DNA of 64,000 bases, taken from positions 1-64,000 of the forward strand of contig JBDHTL010000002.1 of NCBI GenBank assembly GCA_039808645.1. The letters run 5' to 3'. Under the pieces are notes generated by a model. That model searched no databases. It had not been told where the DNA came from and saw only the letters and a list, made by a program, of their open reading frames with translations. Of the stretch, positions 41,931 to 50,985 are shown piece by piece. The stretch comes from JAJXWB01 sp039808645 (lineage in GTDB: Bacteria > Pseudomonadota > Alphaproteobacteria > Rhizobiales > Beijerinckiaceae). Within the stretch, counting starts at the first letter, position 1. Every line of letters begins with the position of its first letter. Both the position numbers and the translations under genes were made by a program.

Positions 41931-41968
41931 TCGCAGCCTGAGCGCGGGGCCGAGGGCGGAACGAAGAC

Positions 41969-42838
41969 ATGCTCGACATACTGGTCTCCCAGACCGCCAA
42001 CGGCCTCGTGCTGGGGTTCATCTACGTCCTGATCGCCGTGGGTCTTTCGATCACCTTCGGCCTTCTAGGCGTCATCAACTTCGCGCACGGCGCGTTCTTC
42101 GCGCTGGGCGCCTATTTCGGCTGGCAATTGTTCCGCTGGTTCGGCTGGAGCGCGGTGATCCTCGCGCCGCCTCTCGTCGGACTGGTGGGCATGGCGCTGG
42201 AGGCGACGCTTATCCGCCGCCTCTACGGCAAGGAGCCGCTGCTCAGCCTGGTCGTGACATTCGCGCTGGCGCTGCTGATCGAGGCGCTGATCCGCGTGAT
42301 CTGGGGCGCGGACGGCAAGCCCTTCAATCCGCCGCCGTTCCTCGCGGGCATCATCGAGGTCGGCCCGCTGCTGATCACCAAATATCGCGCGGCGGTGCTC
42401 GGCGTCACGGTGGCGACGCTGCTCGGGCTGTGGGCCTTCCTCGCCTGGACGCCTTACGGGCGGGTCCTGCGCGCCGGCAGCCGCGACCCCGAGATGGTGG
42501 AATTGCTCGGCATCAACCTGCCGCGCGTCCTCAACGCGGTCTTCGGCCTCGGCTGCGCCCTTGCCGCCATCGCGGGCGTTCTCGCGGCGCCATTGTGGAC
42601 CGTTTCGCCCTCGATGTCGGCCAATGCGGTCATGCCGGCCTTCGTCGTCATCGCCATCGGCGGATTGGGGTCCTTGTCCGGCGCCGTGGTGGCGGGGCTC
42701 GCCGTCGGTGTCGTCACGGCTCTTACAATCCAGTTCTGGCCGGAGGCGTCAGCGGGCGCGATGTATGCGCTGATGTTCGCCATCATGCTGCTGCGCCCGC
42801 GCGGCCTGTTCGGCGAGAAGTGGGAGCGCTTCGAATGA
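41969..42838 (+). CDS. Liv-type ABC transporter permease (LivH family)
   Basis: This 289-residue permease has GLSITFGLLGVINFAHGAFFALGAY, SRDPEMVELLGINLPRV and VVIAIGGLGSLSGAVVAGL, ending MLLRPRGLFGEKWERFE. Its ending and architecture resemble the LivH at 5214-6092. The stop overlaps the fused LivMGF start (ATGA). Confidence 0.93.
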   Translation: MLDILVSQTANGLVLGFIYVLIAVGLSITFGLLGVINFAHGAFFALGAYFGWQLFRWFGWSAVILAPPLVGLVGMALEATLIRRLYGKEPLLSLVVTFALALLIEALIRVIWGADGKPFNPPPFLAGIIEVGPLLITKYRAAVLGVTVATLLGLWAFLAWTPYGRVLRAGSRDPEMVELLGINLPRVLNAVFGLGCALAAIAGVLAAPLWTVSPSMSANAVMPAFVVIAIGGLGSLSGAVVAGLAVGVVTALTIQFWPEASAGAMYALMFAIMLLRPRGLFGEKWERFE

Positions 42839-45417
42839 AGCCCAAAGCCTCGCCATCTCTGCTCGCGCGCATCTGGGGCAATCCCATCGTCGTCATGACG
42901 GTGGTTCTTGCCGCGGTCTCCGGCGTTGCGCTGGCGACGGGAATGCCGATCCATCGCGTGACGCAGATCGCGATCTACACGCTCTACAGCGCCGGCGTGA
43001 ACTTTCTCATCGGATATCTCGGCCTCGTGCCGTTCGGCGCGTCCTTCTTCTTCGGCTGCGCCGCCTATGCGGTCGCGATCAGCGCCGGCTACATGTCCGG
43101 CGGCGCCGAAATCTCCGGACTGGCGATCGCGCTGGTCTTTTCGCTGCTGCTGGCGATCGTCGTCGGCGCGATCATCCTGCGCCGCCGTGGCCTCTATTTC
43201 TCGCTGCTGACGCTCGCCTGTTCGCAGATCGCCTTCGAGATCGCCTTCAAGTGGACGGCCTTCACCGGCGGCGAGAACGGGCTGCAGAATGTCGAGCGCC
43301 CGATGTTCACCTCGGCGCTCGCCTTCCATCTCTTCTCGCTCGTCGTCATCCTCGGGACGCTGTGGCTGCTTTGGCGCATCGCGCATTCGCCGTTCGGCCG
43401 CGTGATGCAGGCGCTGCGCGACAACGAGCAGCGTGTCGCCAGCCTCGGCTACGACGCCTACATGACCAAGCTCGTCGGCGTCGTCATCGCCGGCGGCGCC
43501 ATTGGCGTCGCAGGCGGGCTGATGGCGCTTCTGCTGCAGGGAGCCTACGCCAATGCGCTCAGCTGGCAGCGCGCGGGCGATCCGGTGCTGATGGCGGCGC
43601 TGGGTGGCGTCCACCATTTCCTCGGGCCGCTGTGGGGCGCCATCGTCTTCATCGTGCTGGAAGACCGGCTGAGCGCCATCACCGAGAACTGGTGGCTGAT
43701 CTTCGCGCCCATCATCATCGCTTTCGCGCTGCTCTCCTTCGAAGGCATTCAGGGCGTGTTCCAGCGCGTGATCGGCCGCGACCGCTGGACGCTGACGCGC
43801 TGGGGCATACCCGCGCGCCCCGCGACGATCGAGCCCTATGTGCCCGCGTTGACGAAAGCGGGCGCGGATACAACGCGCCCGATCCTCTCGGTGCGCAACC
43901 TCTCGAAGAGCTTCGGCTCCATCGTTACCCAGAGCGGCGTGTCGCTCGATGTGGCGCATACCGGCCTGCACAGCCTGATCGGGCCGAATGGCGCGGGCAA
44001 GACGACCTTCTTCAACCTGCTCACGGGCGTCCACAGGCCGGATGGCGGCGAGATCGAGTTCGAGGGACGTTCGATCGCGCGCCTGGCGCCTCACGCGCGC
44101 GCGCGCCTCGGCATCTCGCGCTCGTTCCAGATTCTCAGCGTGTTCCCGAACCTGACGGCGTTCGAGAATGTCCGGATCGCCGTGCAGGCGGCGGAGCGCG
44201 ACTGGTTCAGCCTGTGGCGCGACGCCTATGCGGACGCCACGTCGAACATGCGGGTCTGGTCGCTTCTCGACGCTGTCGGGCTTGCCGATCGCGCGGCCGA
44301 ATTGTGCTCGGCGCTCTCGCACGGCGAGAAGCGCCTGCTGGAGATCGCGGTTTCGCTTGCGACCGACGCGCGGCTGCTGTTGCTCGACGAACCTCTCGCT
44401 GGCCTGGCGGAATCCGATCGCGAGGTTGTCGGCGGCCTCATCCGGCGGCTGGCGGCCACCCATTCGGTGTTCCTGATCGAACATGACATCGACCGGGTGC
44501 TGGCCCTGTCGGATCGCATCACCGTTCTCCATCAGGGGCGGATCATCGCCGACGGCAATCCGACCGAGGTCGCCCGCAATCGCGAGGTCGTCGCCGCCTA
44601 TCTCGGCGACGCCGAGGCCGCTGCGCCCGCCAATGTCGCGCGGCTGCGGCCGAACCGGCAGGCGCAGGCGCAGGCGGAGGCGAAGCCGCTGCTGCGCCTC
44701 GAGAGCGTGCGCTCGGGCTATGGCGGCGGCATCGTTCTCGACGGGGTGGACATGGTCGTTCGCCCCGGCGAGGTTGTCGCGCTGCTCGGGCGCAACGGCG
44801 TCGGCAAGACCACGGCCATGCGCACGATCACCGGCGTGCTGCCGGCCAGCGGCGGGCGGATCGAATTGGACGGCGCCGACATAACCGCCCTCCGCGCCGA
44901 CGAGATCAACCGTCGCGGCATATCGCTCGTGCCGGAGGGCCGGCGATTGTTCCCGAATCTCACGGTGGTCGAGAACCTGAAGCTCGCCATGCGTCCCGGC
45001 GGCGCCACGCAGGAGGAAGTCTTCGATCTCTTCCCGCGCCTGGCCGAGCGGTCGCGGTCGCGCGGCGAGACCCTGTCCGGCGGCGAGCGCCAGATGGTCG
45101 CGATCGCTCGCGCCCTGATGGCGCCGAGCAAGCTGATCCTCCTCGACGAGCCTTTCGAGGGACTGGCGCCGGCCGTCGTGCACGAAGTGCGCGAAGCCGT
45201 GATGAAACTGACGACGCGCGCCAGCCTGGTCATTGTCGAGCATCACGCCGAGAGCGTGCTCGCCATGGCCGACCGCGCCTATGTGCTCGTCAACGGCCGC
45301 ATCGCCTACGGCGGCGGCGCAGCCGAACTCGCCGCCGACAAGGCGCTGCAGGAGCGGCTGCTCGGCGTCGTCCACGGCGTGGCGGCGCAACCCCGGGCCG
45401 CGGGCGCGCCGGCATGA
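42835..45417 (+). CDS. Fused Liv-type ABC transporter: LivM permease + LivG ATPase + LivF ATPase (second copy)
   Basis: This 860-residue protein has a LivM part (residues 1 to about 325, FLIGYLGLVPFGASFFFG, FTGGENGLQN), a LivG ATPase (Walker A GPNGAGKTT near residue 383, signature read as LSHGEKRLLEIAVSL, LLLDEPLAGL) and a LivF ATPase (Walker A GRNGVGKTT near residue 651, signature LSGGERQMVAIARAL, LLDEPFEGLAP). The linker between ATPases is rich in alanine and glutamine. Both ATP sites look intact. It has the same order as the fusion at 2676-5204 and the same upstream pair of binding protein and LivH, which suggests one ancestral module. It overlaps the isomerase gene by four bases. Confidence 0.93.
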   Translation: MKPKASPSLLARIWGNPIVVMTVVLAAVSGVALATGMPIHRVTQIAIYTLYSAGVNFLIGYLGLVPFGASFFFGCAAYAVAISAGYMSGGAEISGLAIALVFSLLLAIVVGAIILRRRGLYFSLLTLACSQIAFEIAFKWTAFTGGENGLQNVERPMFTSALAFHLFSLVVILGTLWLLWRIAHSPFGRVMQALRDNEQRVASLGYDAYMTKLVGVVIAGGAIGVAGGLMALLLQGAYANALSWQRAGDPVLMAALGGVHHFLGPLWGAIVFIVLEDRLSAITENWWLIFAPIIIAFALLSFEGIQGVFQRVIGRDRWTLTRWGIPARPATIEPYVPALTKAGADTTRPILSVRNLSKSFGSIVTQSGVSLDVAHTGLHSLIGPNGAGKTTFFNLLTGVHRPDGGEIEFEGRSIARLAPHARARLGISRSFQILSVFPNLTAFENVRIAVQAAERDWFSLWRDAYADATSNMRVWSLLDAVGLADRAAELCSALSHGEKRLLEIAVSLATDARLLLLDEPLAGLAESDREVVGGLIRRLAATHSVFLIEHDIDRVLALSDRITVLHQGRIIADGNPTEVARNREVVAAYLGDAEAAAPANVARLRPNRQAQAQAEAKPLLRLESVRSGYGGGIVLDGVDMVVRPGEVVALLGRNGVGKTTAMRTITGVLPASGGRIELDGADITALRADEINRRGISLVPEGRRLFPNLTVVENLKLAMRPGGATQEEVFDLFPRLAERSRSRGETLSGGERQMVAIARALMAPSKLILLDEPFEGLAPAVVHEVREAVMKLTTRASLVIVEHHAESVLAMADRAYVLVNGRIAYGGGAAELAADKALQERLLGVVHGVAAQPRAAGAPA

Positions 45418-46247
45418 GAGAGGTCGCGGTCAACACCTACGGCTATATCTGGTCGACTCCCGCCGCCGTTTGCGTGCGACGGCTCGCGGATCTCGGCTAC
45501 AAGAATTTCGAACTCATGATCCATCCGCCGCACCTGCCGCTCGACGGCATGTCGGCGGCGGACCGCCGCGATCTGCGCTCGGCCGTCGAGCGGGCCGGCG
45601 CGCGCATAACGTCCGTCAACATGCCGAGCCTCGACCAGAATCTGGCGAGCGCCTATTCCCGGGTGCGAGACGCCTCCGTCGCCATGTTCCTCGATGCGAT
45701 CGACCTCGTGGCGGACATTGGCGCGCCGTGCCTGGTGACCGTGCCCGGTCGCATGAGCCCGCTTTTTCCGCCGCCGCCCGCCTGCCGCATCGACTGGATG
45801 ACGGAGAGCGTCGAAAAGCTGCTGCCGCGCGCCGAGGCGCGCAACGTGCGCCTCGCCATAGAGAACGTGCCATTCGCCGCGTTCCCGGAGGCGACGACGC
45901 TTGGCGATTTCGTCCGCGGCTTCGGGTCGCCGGCCATCGGCGTCTGCTACGATGCGGCCAATGCGCATTTCATCGGTGAGGAGGTGACGCAGGGCGTGGC
46001 CGCGCTCGCCGATCTCCTCGAGGTCGTGCATCTCTCGGACACGACCCGCCACGTCTGGCGGCACGACCGAATCGGCCTCGGCGACGTGCCGGCGCAGGCC
46101 TTTGCGCAGGCGCTCGACGCGGCCGGCTTTGCCGGACCGTGCACGCTGGAAATCATCGACGCGGATACGGAGGGCGCGCTCGCTGAGTCCTGCCGCGCGC
46201 TCGCTGCCTTCGGCTTCGCGCAGCCGCAGGCGAGGCCGGGCGCATGA
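45414..46247 (+). CDS. Xylose-isomerase-like TIM-barrel protein (sugar phosphate isomerase/epimerase family)
   Basis: This 277-residue AP-endonuclease-2-type TIM barrel has metal-ligand patterns AIENVPF, CYDAANAHFIG, VVHLSDT and TLEIID. Relatives isomerise or epimerise keto-sugars, dehydrate inosose or act on 3-keto sugars. The start overlaps the transporter stop and the stop overlaps the next epimerase start. It may isomerise the imported compound early in the pathway. No closer assignment is possible. Confidence 0.82.
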   Translation: MREVAVNTYGYIWSTPAAVCVRRLADLGYKNFELMIHPPHLPLDGMSAADRRDLRSAVERAGARITSVNMPSLDQNLASAYSRVRDASVAMFLDAIDLVADIGAPCLVTVPGRMSPLFPPPPACRIDWMTESVEKLLPRAEARNVRLAIENVPFAAFPEATTLGDFVRGFGSPAIGVCYDAANAHFIGEEVTQGVAALADLLEVVHLSDTTRHVWRHDRIGLGDVPAQAFAQALDAAGFAGPCTLEIIDADTEGALAESCRALAAFGFAQPQARPGA

Positions 46248-47170
46248 GCGTCGTTCTCGTCACCGGCGCGGCCGGCCTGCTCGGACGTTTTGTCGTCCGC
46301 GAACTCGTCGCGCACGGCTATCGCGTTCGCGGTCTCGACCGGCGCGCGGGCGCGGAGTCGATCGAATGGCATGTCGGCGACGTGACGGACGCGGCGCTCG
46401 TCGCGGGCGCGACGGCGGGCGCCGACGCCGTCCTTCATATCGCCGCGATCCCCAACATCTGGTCCGGCGACGGCCAGACGATCATGCGCGTCAACCTTCT
46501 GGGGACCTACACCGTTTTCGAGGCGGCGGAAGCCGCCGGGGTCCGGCGCGCGATCTTCTGCTCCAGCGATTCCGTCGCCGGCTATACGGTGCGCGAAGGG
46601 CGTATGCTGCATCCCCGCTACGCGCCGCTCGACCTCGACCATCCCCTGCTGGCGACCGACCCCTATGCTGTCAGCAAGGTCATGGGCGAAGATCTCGCGC
46701 GCGCCTATGCGCTGCGGGGCATGTCGGTCGCGGCGTTGCGCACCGTCTTTGTGGCCTATCCGGACATGGCGGGAGAAATCGTGGCTCGCGCGAGGGACCC
46801 GGACGCCTACAGGGGCCCTGCGGCGGGCGGGCCATCGTCGGCCGGCGGCGGCCCGCTGCACCACCACATCGACCCGCGCGATCTCGCGCGCGCCTTCCGC
46901 CTCGCGCTCGAACTGCCCATGCAGCCCGGCGGCTTCGAACGCTTCTATCTTTCCGCGCAGGTCACGCTGTCGCCGGAACCGACCGTGCGACGCCTGCGCC
47001 GCCTGCACGGCGACGCCGTCGAGATCCGCAACCCCGGCCTCTACGACCGGCAGCCCTTCGCGCCGCTTTACGACCTGTCGCACGCAGCCGAACGTCTGGG
47101 CTTCGTCGCGGAATACGATCAGCGCGGCCTGCTTGCCGGCCTGCCGGGCTTTCCAGGAGAAAACAGATGA
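46244..47170 (+). CDS. NAD-dependent epimerase/dehydratase family protein (1)
   Basis: This 308-residue extended SDR has GAAGLLGRFV, a serine in IFCSSDSVAGY and the catalytic YAVSK. The sequence LHHHIDPRDLARAFRLALE follows. It is translationally coupled on both sides. In catabolic operons, such proteins often oxidise or epimerise a sugar or sugar acid; whether it releases product or works on a nucleotide-bound sugar is unknown. No glycosyltransferase or nucleotidyltransferase gene is nearby, which argues against nucleotide sugars. Confidence 0.85.
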   Translation: MSVVLVTGAAGLLGRFVVRELVAHGYRVRGLDRRAGAESIEWHVGDVTDAALVAGATAGADAVLHIAAIPNIWSGDGQTIMRVNLLGTYTVFEAAEAAGVRRAIFCSSDSVAGYTVREGRMLHPRYAPLDLDHPLLATDPYAVSKVMGEDLARAYALRGMSVAALRTVFVAYPDMAGEIVARARDPDAYRGPAAGGPSSAGGGPLHHHIDPRDLARAFRLALELPMQPGGFERFYLSAQVTLSPEPTVRRLRRLHGDAVEIRNPGLYDRQPFAPLYDLSHAAERLGFVAEYDQRGLLAGLPGFPGENR

Positions 47171-47589
47171 CCTTCGTCTCCCCGCCGCTCGACGCCTTCG
47201 CCGATGCGCAGAAAAGGAAATACGCCGCGACGCGCAATCTCGGCGAATTGATGTGGACCCAGTATCCCGGCCATTTCAACCAGGCGCTGTCCAAGGCGAT
47301 CGTCACGCCGGCGACGGTCGGCAGTCGCTTCTTCGACTACCGCATCTCCTCCTACGAACCGGGCGCGCATGTCGAAAGCCACGTCCATGCCGTGCAGGAG
47401 CAGATTTACCATGTGCTGTCGGGCGAGGGCGTCCTCATCCTCGACGGCGAGCGCCGGCTCGTGCGCGCGAACGACGTGACCTACATTCCGCCCGGCGTCA
47501 CGCACGAGTTCCATTGCACGGGAAACGATCCGCTGCTGTTTCTCGTCATCACCAGCCCGCCGAACGACGAGGAGCCGAGCCCGCGCTGA
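47167..47589 (+). CDS. Cupin-domain protein
   Basis: This 140-residue single cupin has the conserved metal ligands in HVESHVHAVQEQIYHVLSG and the second motif VTYIPPGVTHEFH. The N-terminal 45 residues are a helical extension. Its function may be an isomerase, a lactone- or keto-acid-binding enzyme or a metal-dependent oxygenase; the sequence does not say. It overlaps the epimerase upstream by four bases and precedes the second epimerase by eight. Confidence 0.8.
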   Translation: MTFVSPPLDAFADAQKRKYAATRNLGELMWTQYPGHFNQALSKAIVTPATVGSRFFDYRISSYEPGAHVESHVHAVQEQIYHVLSGEGVLILDGERRLVRANDVTYIPPGVTHEFHCTGNDPLLFLVITSPPNDEEPSPR

Positions 47590-47597
47590 GAAGAGCC

Positions 47598-48554
47598 ATG
47601 TCGAAGAAAATTCTCGTCACGGGCGGATGCGGCTGGCTGGGGTCGGCGATCGTGCGGGCGCTGCTTGCGCGCGGCGACAGCGTCGTCGCCGCCGATCTCG
47701 GCGTCTCCGCCCCGATAGCGGCCCTGGCTGCCCGCGATCCGCGTCTGGCCGCGCAGGCGGCCGATCTCGGCGAGTGGAGCCAGGTCGTCGATCTCTTCCG
47801 CAGGCATGCGCCGGACGCCGTCGTGCATACGGCGGCGATCGTCGGCGTCGCGCCCGCCGCGGACATTCCTGTCAAGGCGCTGCGCGTCAACGTCGAGGGC
47901 TCGATCAATCTCTTCGAGGCGATGAGGCTCAACGGCGTCAGGCGCGTCGTCCATATCAGCACCGAGGAGACCTACGGCGATTTCCTTTCGCCCGTGATCG
48001 ACGAGGAGCATCCGCAGAAGCCGACCAGCGTCTACGGCCTGACCAAGCTCGCGACCGAGCACTACGGCCGGGTCTACACGCGCGATCACGGCCTCGAATG
48101 CGTGAACGTCCGCACCTGCTGGGTCTACGGCCCGCATCTGCCGCGCCTGCGCATGCCGCGCACCTTCGTCGAAGCCGCGTTGCGCGGCGAGCCGTTCCAC
48201 CAGCCGGACGGCGGCGCATTCGCGGTCGACCAGGTCTATATCGACGACACCGTGCAAGGCGTGCTGCTCGCGCTCGACAAGGCGCAGCATCGCTTCGAGG
48301 CGTACAATATCGCGACGGGAGCTGCGCCCACGCTACGGGACACGGCGGACGCCGTGAACCGCGCCATTCCCGGCGCGCGCATCACGGTCGGCGACAGCGG
48401 CCCCTACAAGCATGGCGGAACGGTGCTGAGCGCCGTCAAGGGCGCGCTGGACATTTCCCGCGCTCGCCGAGAGCTCGGCTACGCGCCGCGCTTCGATCTC
48501 CAGCAAGGCATCGAAGCGACCATTGCCGCCACGCGGGCCGGTCCGCCCCAGTAA
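47598..48554 (+). CDS. NAD-dependent epimerase/dehydratase family protein (2)
   Basis: This 318-residue extended SDR has VTGGCGWLGSAIV, HTAAIVG, a serine-threonine in HISTEETYG and catalytic YGLTK. It differs clearly from epimerase 1, so it is not a recent copy. The full-length protein begins MSKKILVTGG; the longer reading upstream is a shadow of the preceding genes. It may act on the same carbon skeleton at another position. Confidence 0.87.
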   Translation: MSKKILVTGGCGWLGSAIVRALLARGDSVVAADLGVSAPIAALAARDPRLAAQAADLGEWSQVVDLFRRHAPDAVVHTAAIVGVAPAADIPVKALRVNVEGSINLFEAMRLNGVRRVVHISTEETYGDFLSPVIDEEHPQKPTSVYGLTKLATEHYGRVYTRDHGLECVNVRTCWVYGPHLPRLRMPRTFVEAALRGEPFHQPDGGAFAVDQVYIDDTVQGVLLALDKAQHRFEAYNIATGAAPTLRDTADAVNRAIPGARITVGDSGPYKHGGTVLSAVKGALDISRARRELGYAPRFDLQQGIEATIAATRAGPPQ

Positions 48555-48570
48555 TTTCCGAGGAAAAACC

Positions 48571-49275
48571 ATGAGCAAACCTTCCGTTCTCGTTTTCGGC
48601 GGCTCGCGTGGCATCGGCGCGGCCTGCGTCGAGGCTTTTGCGGGCGCCGGTTGGCAGGTCGGCTGCACGTTCGCGACGCGCAAGGCGCCGCGCGCCGACG
48701 TGCGCGGCTGGCAGGTCGACATTCGTGACGCCGCAGCCGTCGCGCGCGTCTTCGACGAGGCGACCGCGGCCTTCGGCGGCGCGCCGCGCGCGGTCGTGGC
48801 CAATGCCGGGATCAATGTGCCGGGCAAGCCGATCGCCGACTTCAGCCCGGCCGATTTCCGCCTGCTGATGGAAGTGAACCTCTTCGGCGCGTACAATGTC
48901 CTCGCCGAGGCGGCGCGGCGCACGCCCGACGGCGGCGCGATCATCGGGATCACCACGTCGCTGGTGCGGCATGTCGTGCCGGGCACGGGCCCCTATTCGG
49001 CGAGCAAGGCGGCGGTCGAGAGCCTGCTGCGGGCCATGTCCAAGGAGCTGGCCGGCCGCCGCATCCGCGTCAATGGGGTCGCGCCGGGGCCGGTCGACAC
49101 CGACCTCTTCAACGCCGGCAAGACCGAGGAGGTCAAGCAGCGCATGGCGGCGTTCAGTCCGCTCAATCGGATCGGGCGTCCGGACGAGATCGCCAATGTC
49201 GTTCGCTTCCTTGCCTCCGACGAGGCTTCGTGGGTGACGGGGCAGATCGTGCAGCCCAATGGCGGAATGATATGA
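48571..49275 (+). CDS. SDR-family oxidoreductase
   Basis: This 234-residue classical SDR has VFGGSRGIGAACV, ANAGINVPG, a threonine-serine in GITTSLV, the catalytic YSASK and the ending GQIVQPNGGMI. An AGGAAAAACC region precedes the ATG. The stop overlaps the flavoprotein start (ATGA). It probably oxidises a hydroxyl group ahead of the flavoprotein step. Confidence 0.87.
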   Translation: MSKPSVLVFGGSRGIGAACVEAFAGAGWQVGCTFATRKAPRADVRGWQVDIRDAAAVARVFDEATAAFGGAPRAVVANAGINVPGKPIADFSPADFRLLMEVNLFGAYNVLAEAARRTPDGGAIIGITTSLVRHVVPGTGPYSASKAAVESLLRAMSKELAGRRIRVNGVAPGPVDTDLFNAGKTEEVKQRMAAFSPLNRIGRPDEIANVVRFLASDEASWVTGQIVQPNGGMI

Positions 49276-50972
49276 GCGCAAGCGCCGACGCGCTGCGGGA
49301 CGAGTTCGATGCGATCGTCGTCGGCGCCGGCGCCGGCGGCCTTGCGGCCGCCTGCACGGCGGCGATGAACGGCTGTTCGACGCTGCTTGTCGAACAGGCC
49401 GACGTCGTCGGCGGCACGACGGCGATTTCGGGCGGCATGGTCTGGCTGCCGGGCAACCACAAGATGGCGGAAGCCGGACGCGCCGACAGCGCCGAGGCGG
49501 CGCGCGCCTATCTCGCAGCGACCGCGCCGAGCGCCGACCCTGTGCGGCTCGAGGCCTTTCTCGCGCATGGCGACGAGGCGCTGCGCGATTTCGAAGCGCA
49601 TACGTCGGTGCGCCTTCAGCCGGTCATGACCTATCCGGATTATTATCCCGACCTTCCCGGCGCGACGGCCGGAGGCCGCGTCCTGGAGCCCGTTCCGTTC
49701 GACGCGCGCGCGCTCGGTCCGGCCTTCGCGCTGGTGCGTCCGCCGCTGCCCGAATTCATGCTGTTCGGCGGGATGATGATCAGCCGCGCCGACATTCCCC
49801 ATCTGCGCCGCGCGATGAAATCGCTGTCGTCCGCCAAACGCGCGGCGCAGCTCGTCGCGCACTATGCGTTGCAGCGCCTGCGCGCGCCGCGCGGCACATC
49901 GCTCTATCTCGGCAATGCGCTCGTCGCGCGGCTGCTCAAGTCGGCGCTCGATCTCGGCGTGACCGTCCGGACCGGCTTCGCCGTCGCGGCTCTGGAGCGG
50001 GACGCGCACGGGCGGTTCGTCGTGGATCTGGCCGGCAAGGGCGAGCGTCGCCGCATCGTCGCGCGGCGCGGCGTGGTTCTGGCGACCGGCGGCCTCTCGC
50101 ACGATCTCGAGCTGCGCCGCCGTTTCGTGCCCGGCGCGGCGGGCGATCTCACGGCGACCGTGCGGCCCGGCCCTGCGCAAAGCGGCGCGCGCCTCGCGGG
50201 CGCCGTCGGCGCCGCGCTCTCGACGCCGACGCAGGAGGGCGCCTTCTGGGTTCCGGCCTCGACGTTCACGCGCAAGGACGGTTCGGCCGCGCTGTTCCCG
50301 CATACGGTGACGGATCGCGCAAAGCCGGGGCTCATCGCCGTGGATTCGAACGGCAGGCGCTTCGTCAACGAGGCTGTCTCCTATCACGAATTCGTCCGCG
50401 CCCAGCTCCGCAACGCGAACAGCGCGATTCCGGCCTGGCTGATCTGCGACAGGAATTTCCTCTGGAAATACGGGCTCGGCCGGGTAAGGCCGTTCACCGC
50501 CTCCGTCCGGGCCGATGTCGCATCCGGCTATCTCAAGCGCGCCTCGACAATCGCCGATCTCGCGCGCGAGATCGGCGCGCCTGCGCAAGCGCTGTCCGAG
50601 ACCGTCGCCTATTTCAACCGCCATGCCGAGGCGGGCGAGGATCCGGCGTTCGGCCGCGGCCGGGACATCTATCAACGTTCGCTCGGCGACGCGGACCACA
50701 AGCCGAACCCCTGCGTTGCGCCGATCGTGCAGGCGCCGTTCTTCGCCGTCGCGGTCACGCCGGCCGATCTGGGGATGTCCGCGGGCATCCGGACGGACGC
50801 CGGAGCGCGCGTGCTGGCCGGCGACGGGGCGCCGATCCCGGGTCTTTACGCCTGCGGGAACGACATGGCCTCGATCATGGAGGGCGCCTATCCGGGCCCC
50901 GGGATCACGCTCGGGCCGGCGCTGGTGTTCGGGTGGCTGGCGGGCCGGGCGATCGCCGGGGATGCAGCATGA
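49272..50972 (+). CDS. FAD-dependent oxidoreductase, KstD/fumarate-reductase-flavoprotein type
   Basis: This 566-residue flavoprotein has the N-terminal FAD motif VVGAGAGGLAAACTAAMNG, ADVVGGTTAISGGMVW and the C-terminal FAD loop GPGITLGPALVFG. This family removes or adds hydrogens across a carbon-carbon bond next to a carbonyl, as in 3-ketosteroid dehydrogenase and fumarate reductase. It has no signal peptide and no heme site. It lies next to TcuA and TcuB, so its electrons may also leave through TcuB. Confidence 0.87.
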   Translation: MSASADALRDEFDAIVVGAGAGGLAAACTAAMNGCSTLLVEQADVVGGTTAISGGMVWLPGNHKMAEAGRADSAEAARAYLAATAPSADPVRLEAFLAHGDEALRDFEAHTSVRLQPVMTYPDYYPDLPGATAGGRVLEPVPFDARALGPAFALVRPPLPEFMLFGGMMISRADIPHLRRAMKSLSSAKRAAQLVAHYALQRLRAPRGTSLYLGNALVARLLKSALDLGVTVRTGFAVAALERDAHGRFVVDLAGKGERRRIVARRGVVLATGGLSHDLELRRRFVPGAAGDLTATVRPGPAQSGARLAGAVGAALSTPTQEGAFWVPASTFTRKDGSAALFPHTVTDRAKPGLIAVDSNGRRFVNEAVSYHEFVRAQLRNANSAIPAWLICDRNFLWKYGLGRVRPFTASVRADVASGYLKRASTIADLAREIGAPAQALSETVAYFNRHAEAGEDPAFGRGRDIYQRSLGDADHKPNPCVAPIVQAPFFAVAVTPADLGMSAGIRTDAGARVLAGDGAPIPGLYACGNDMASIMEGAYPGPGITLGPALVFGWLAGRAIAGDAA

Positions 50973-50985
50973 AGGGAGCGACCGC

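Noticed and set aside
42454..45390. Long open frame of 978 codons on the strand opposite the LivMGF fusion
   Set aside because: It is rich in arginine, aspartate, glutamine and histidine, has no domain, and mirrors the codon pattern of the real gene; it is a GC-driven shadow.
46244..48554. Nucleotide-sugar or polysaccharide synthesis genes
   Set aside because: The two epimerases could suggest this, but there are no glycosyltransferases or nucleotidyltransferases, and the operon is built around an importer and dehydrogenases.
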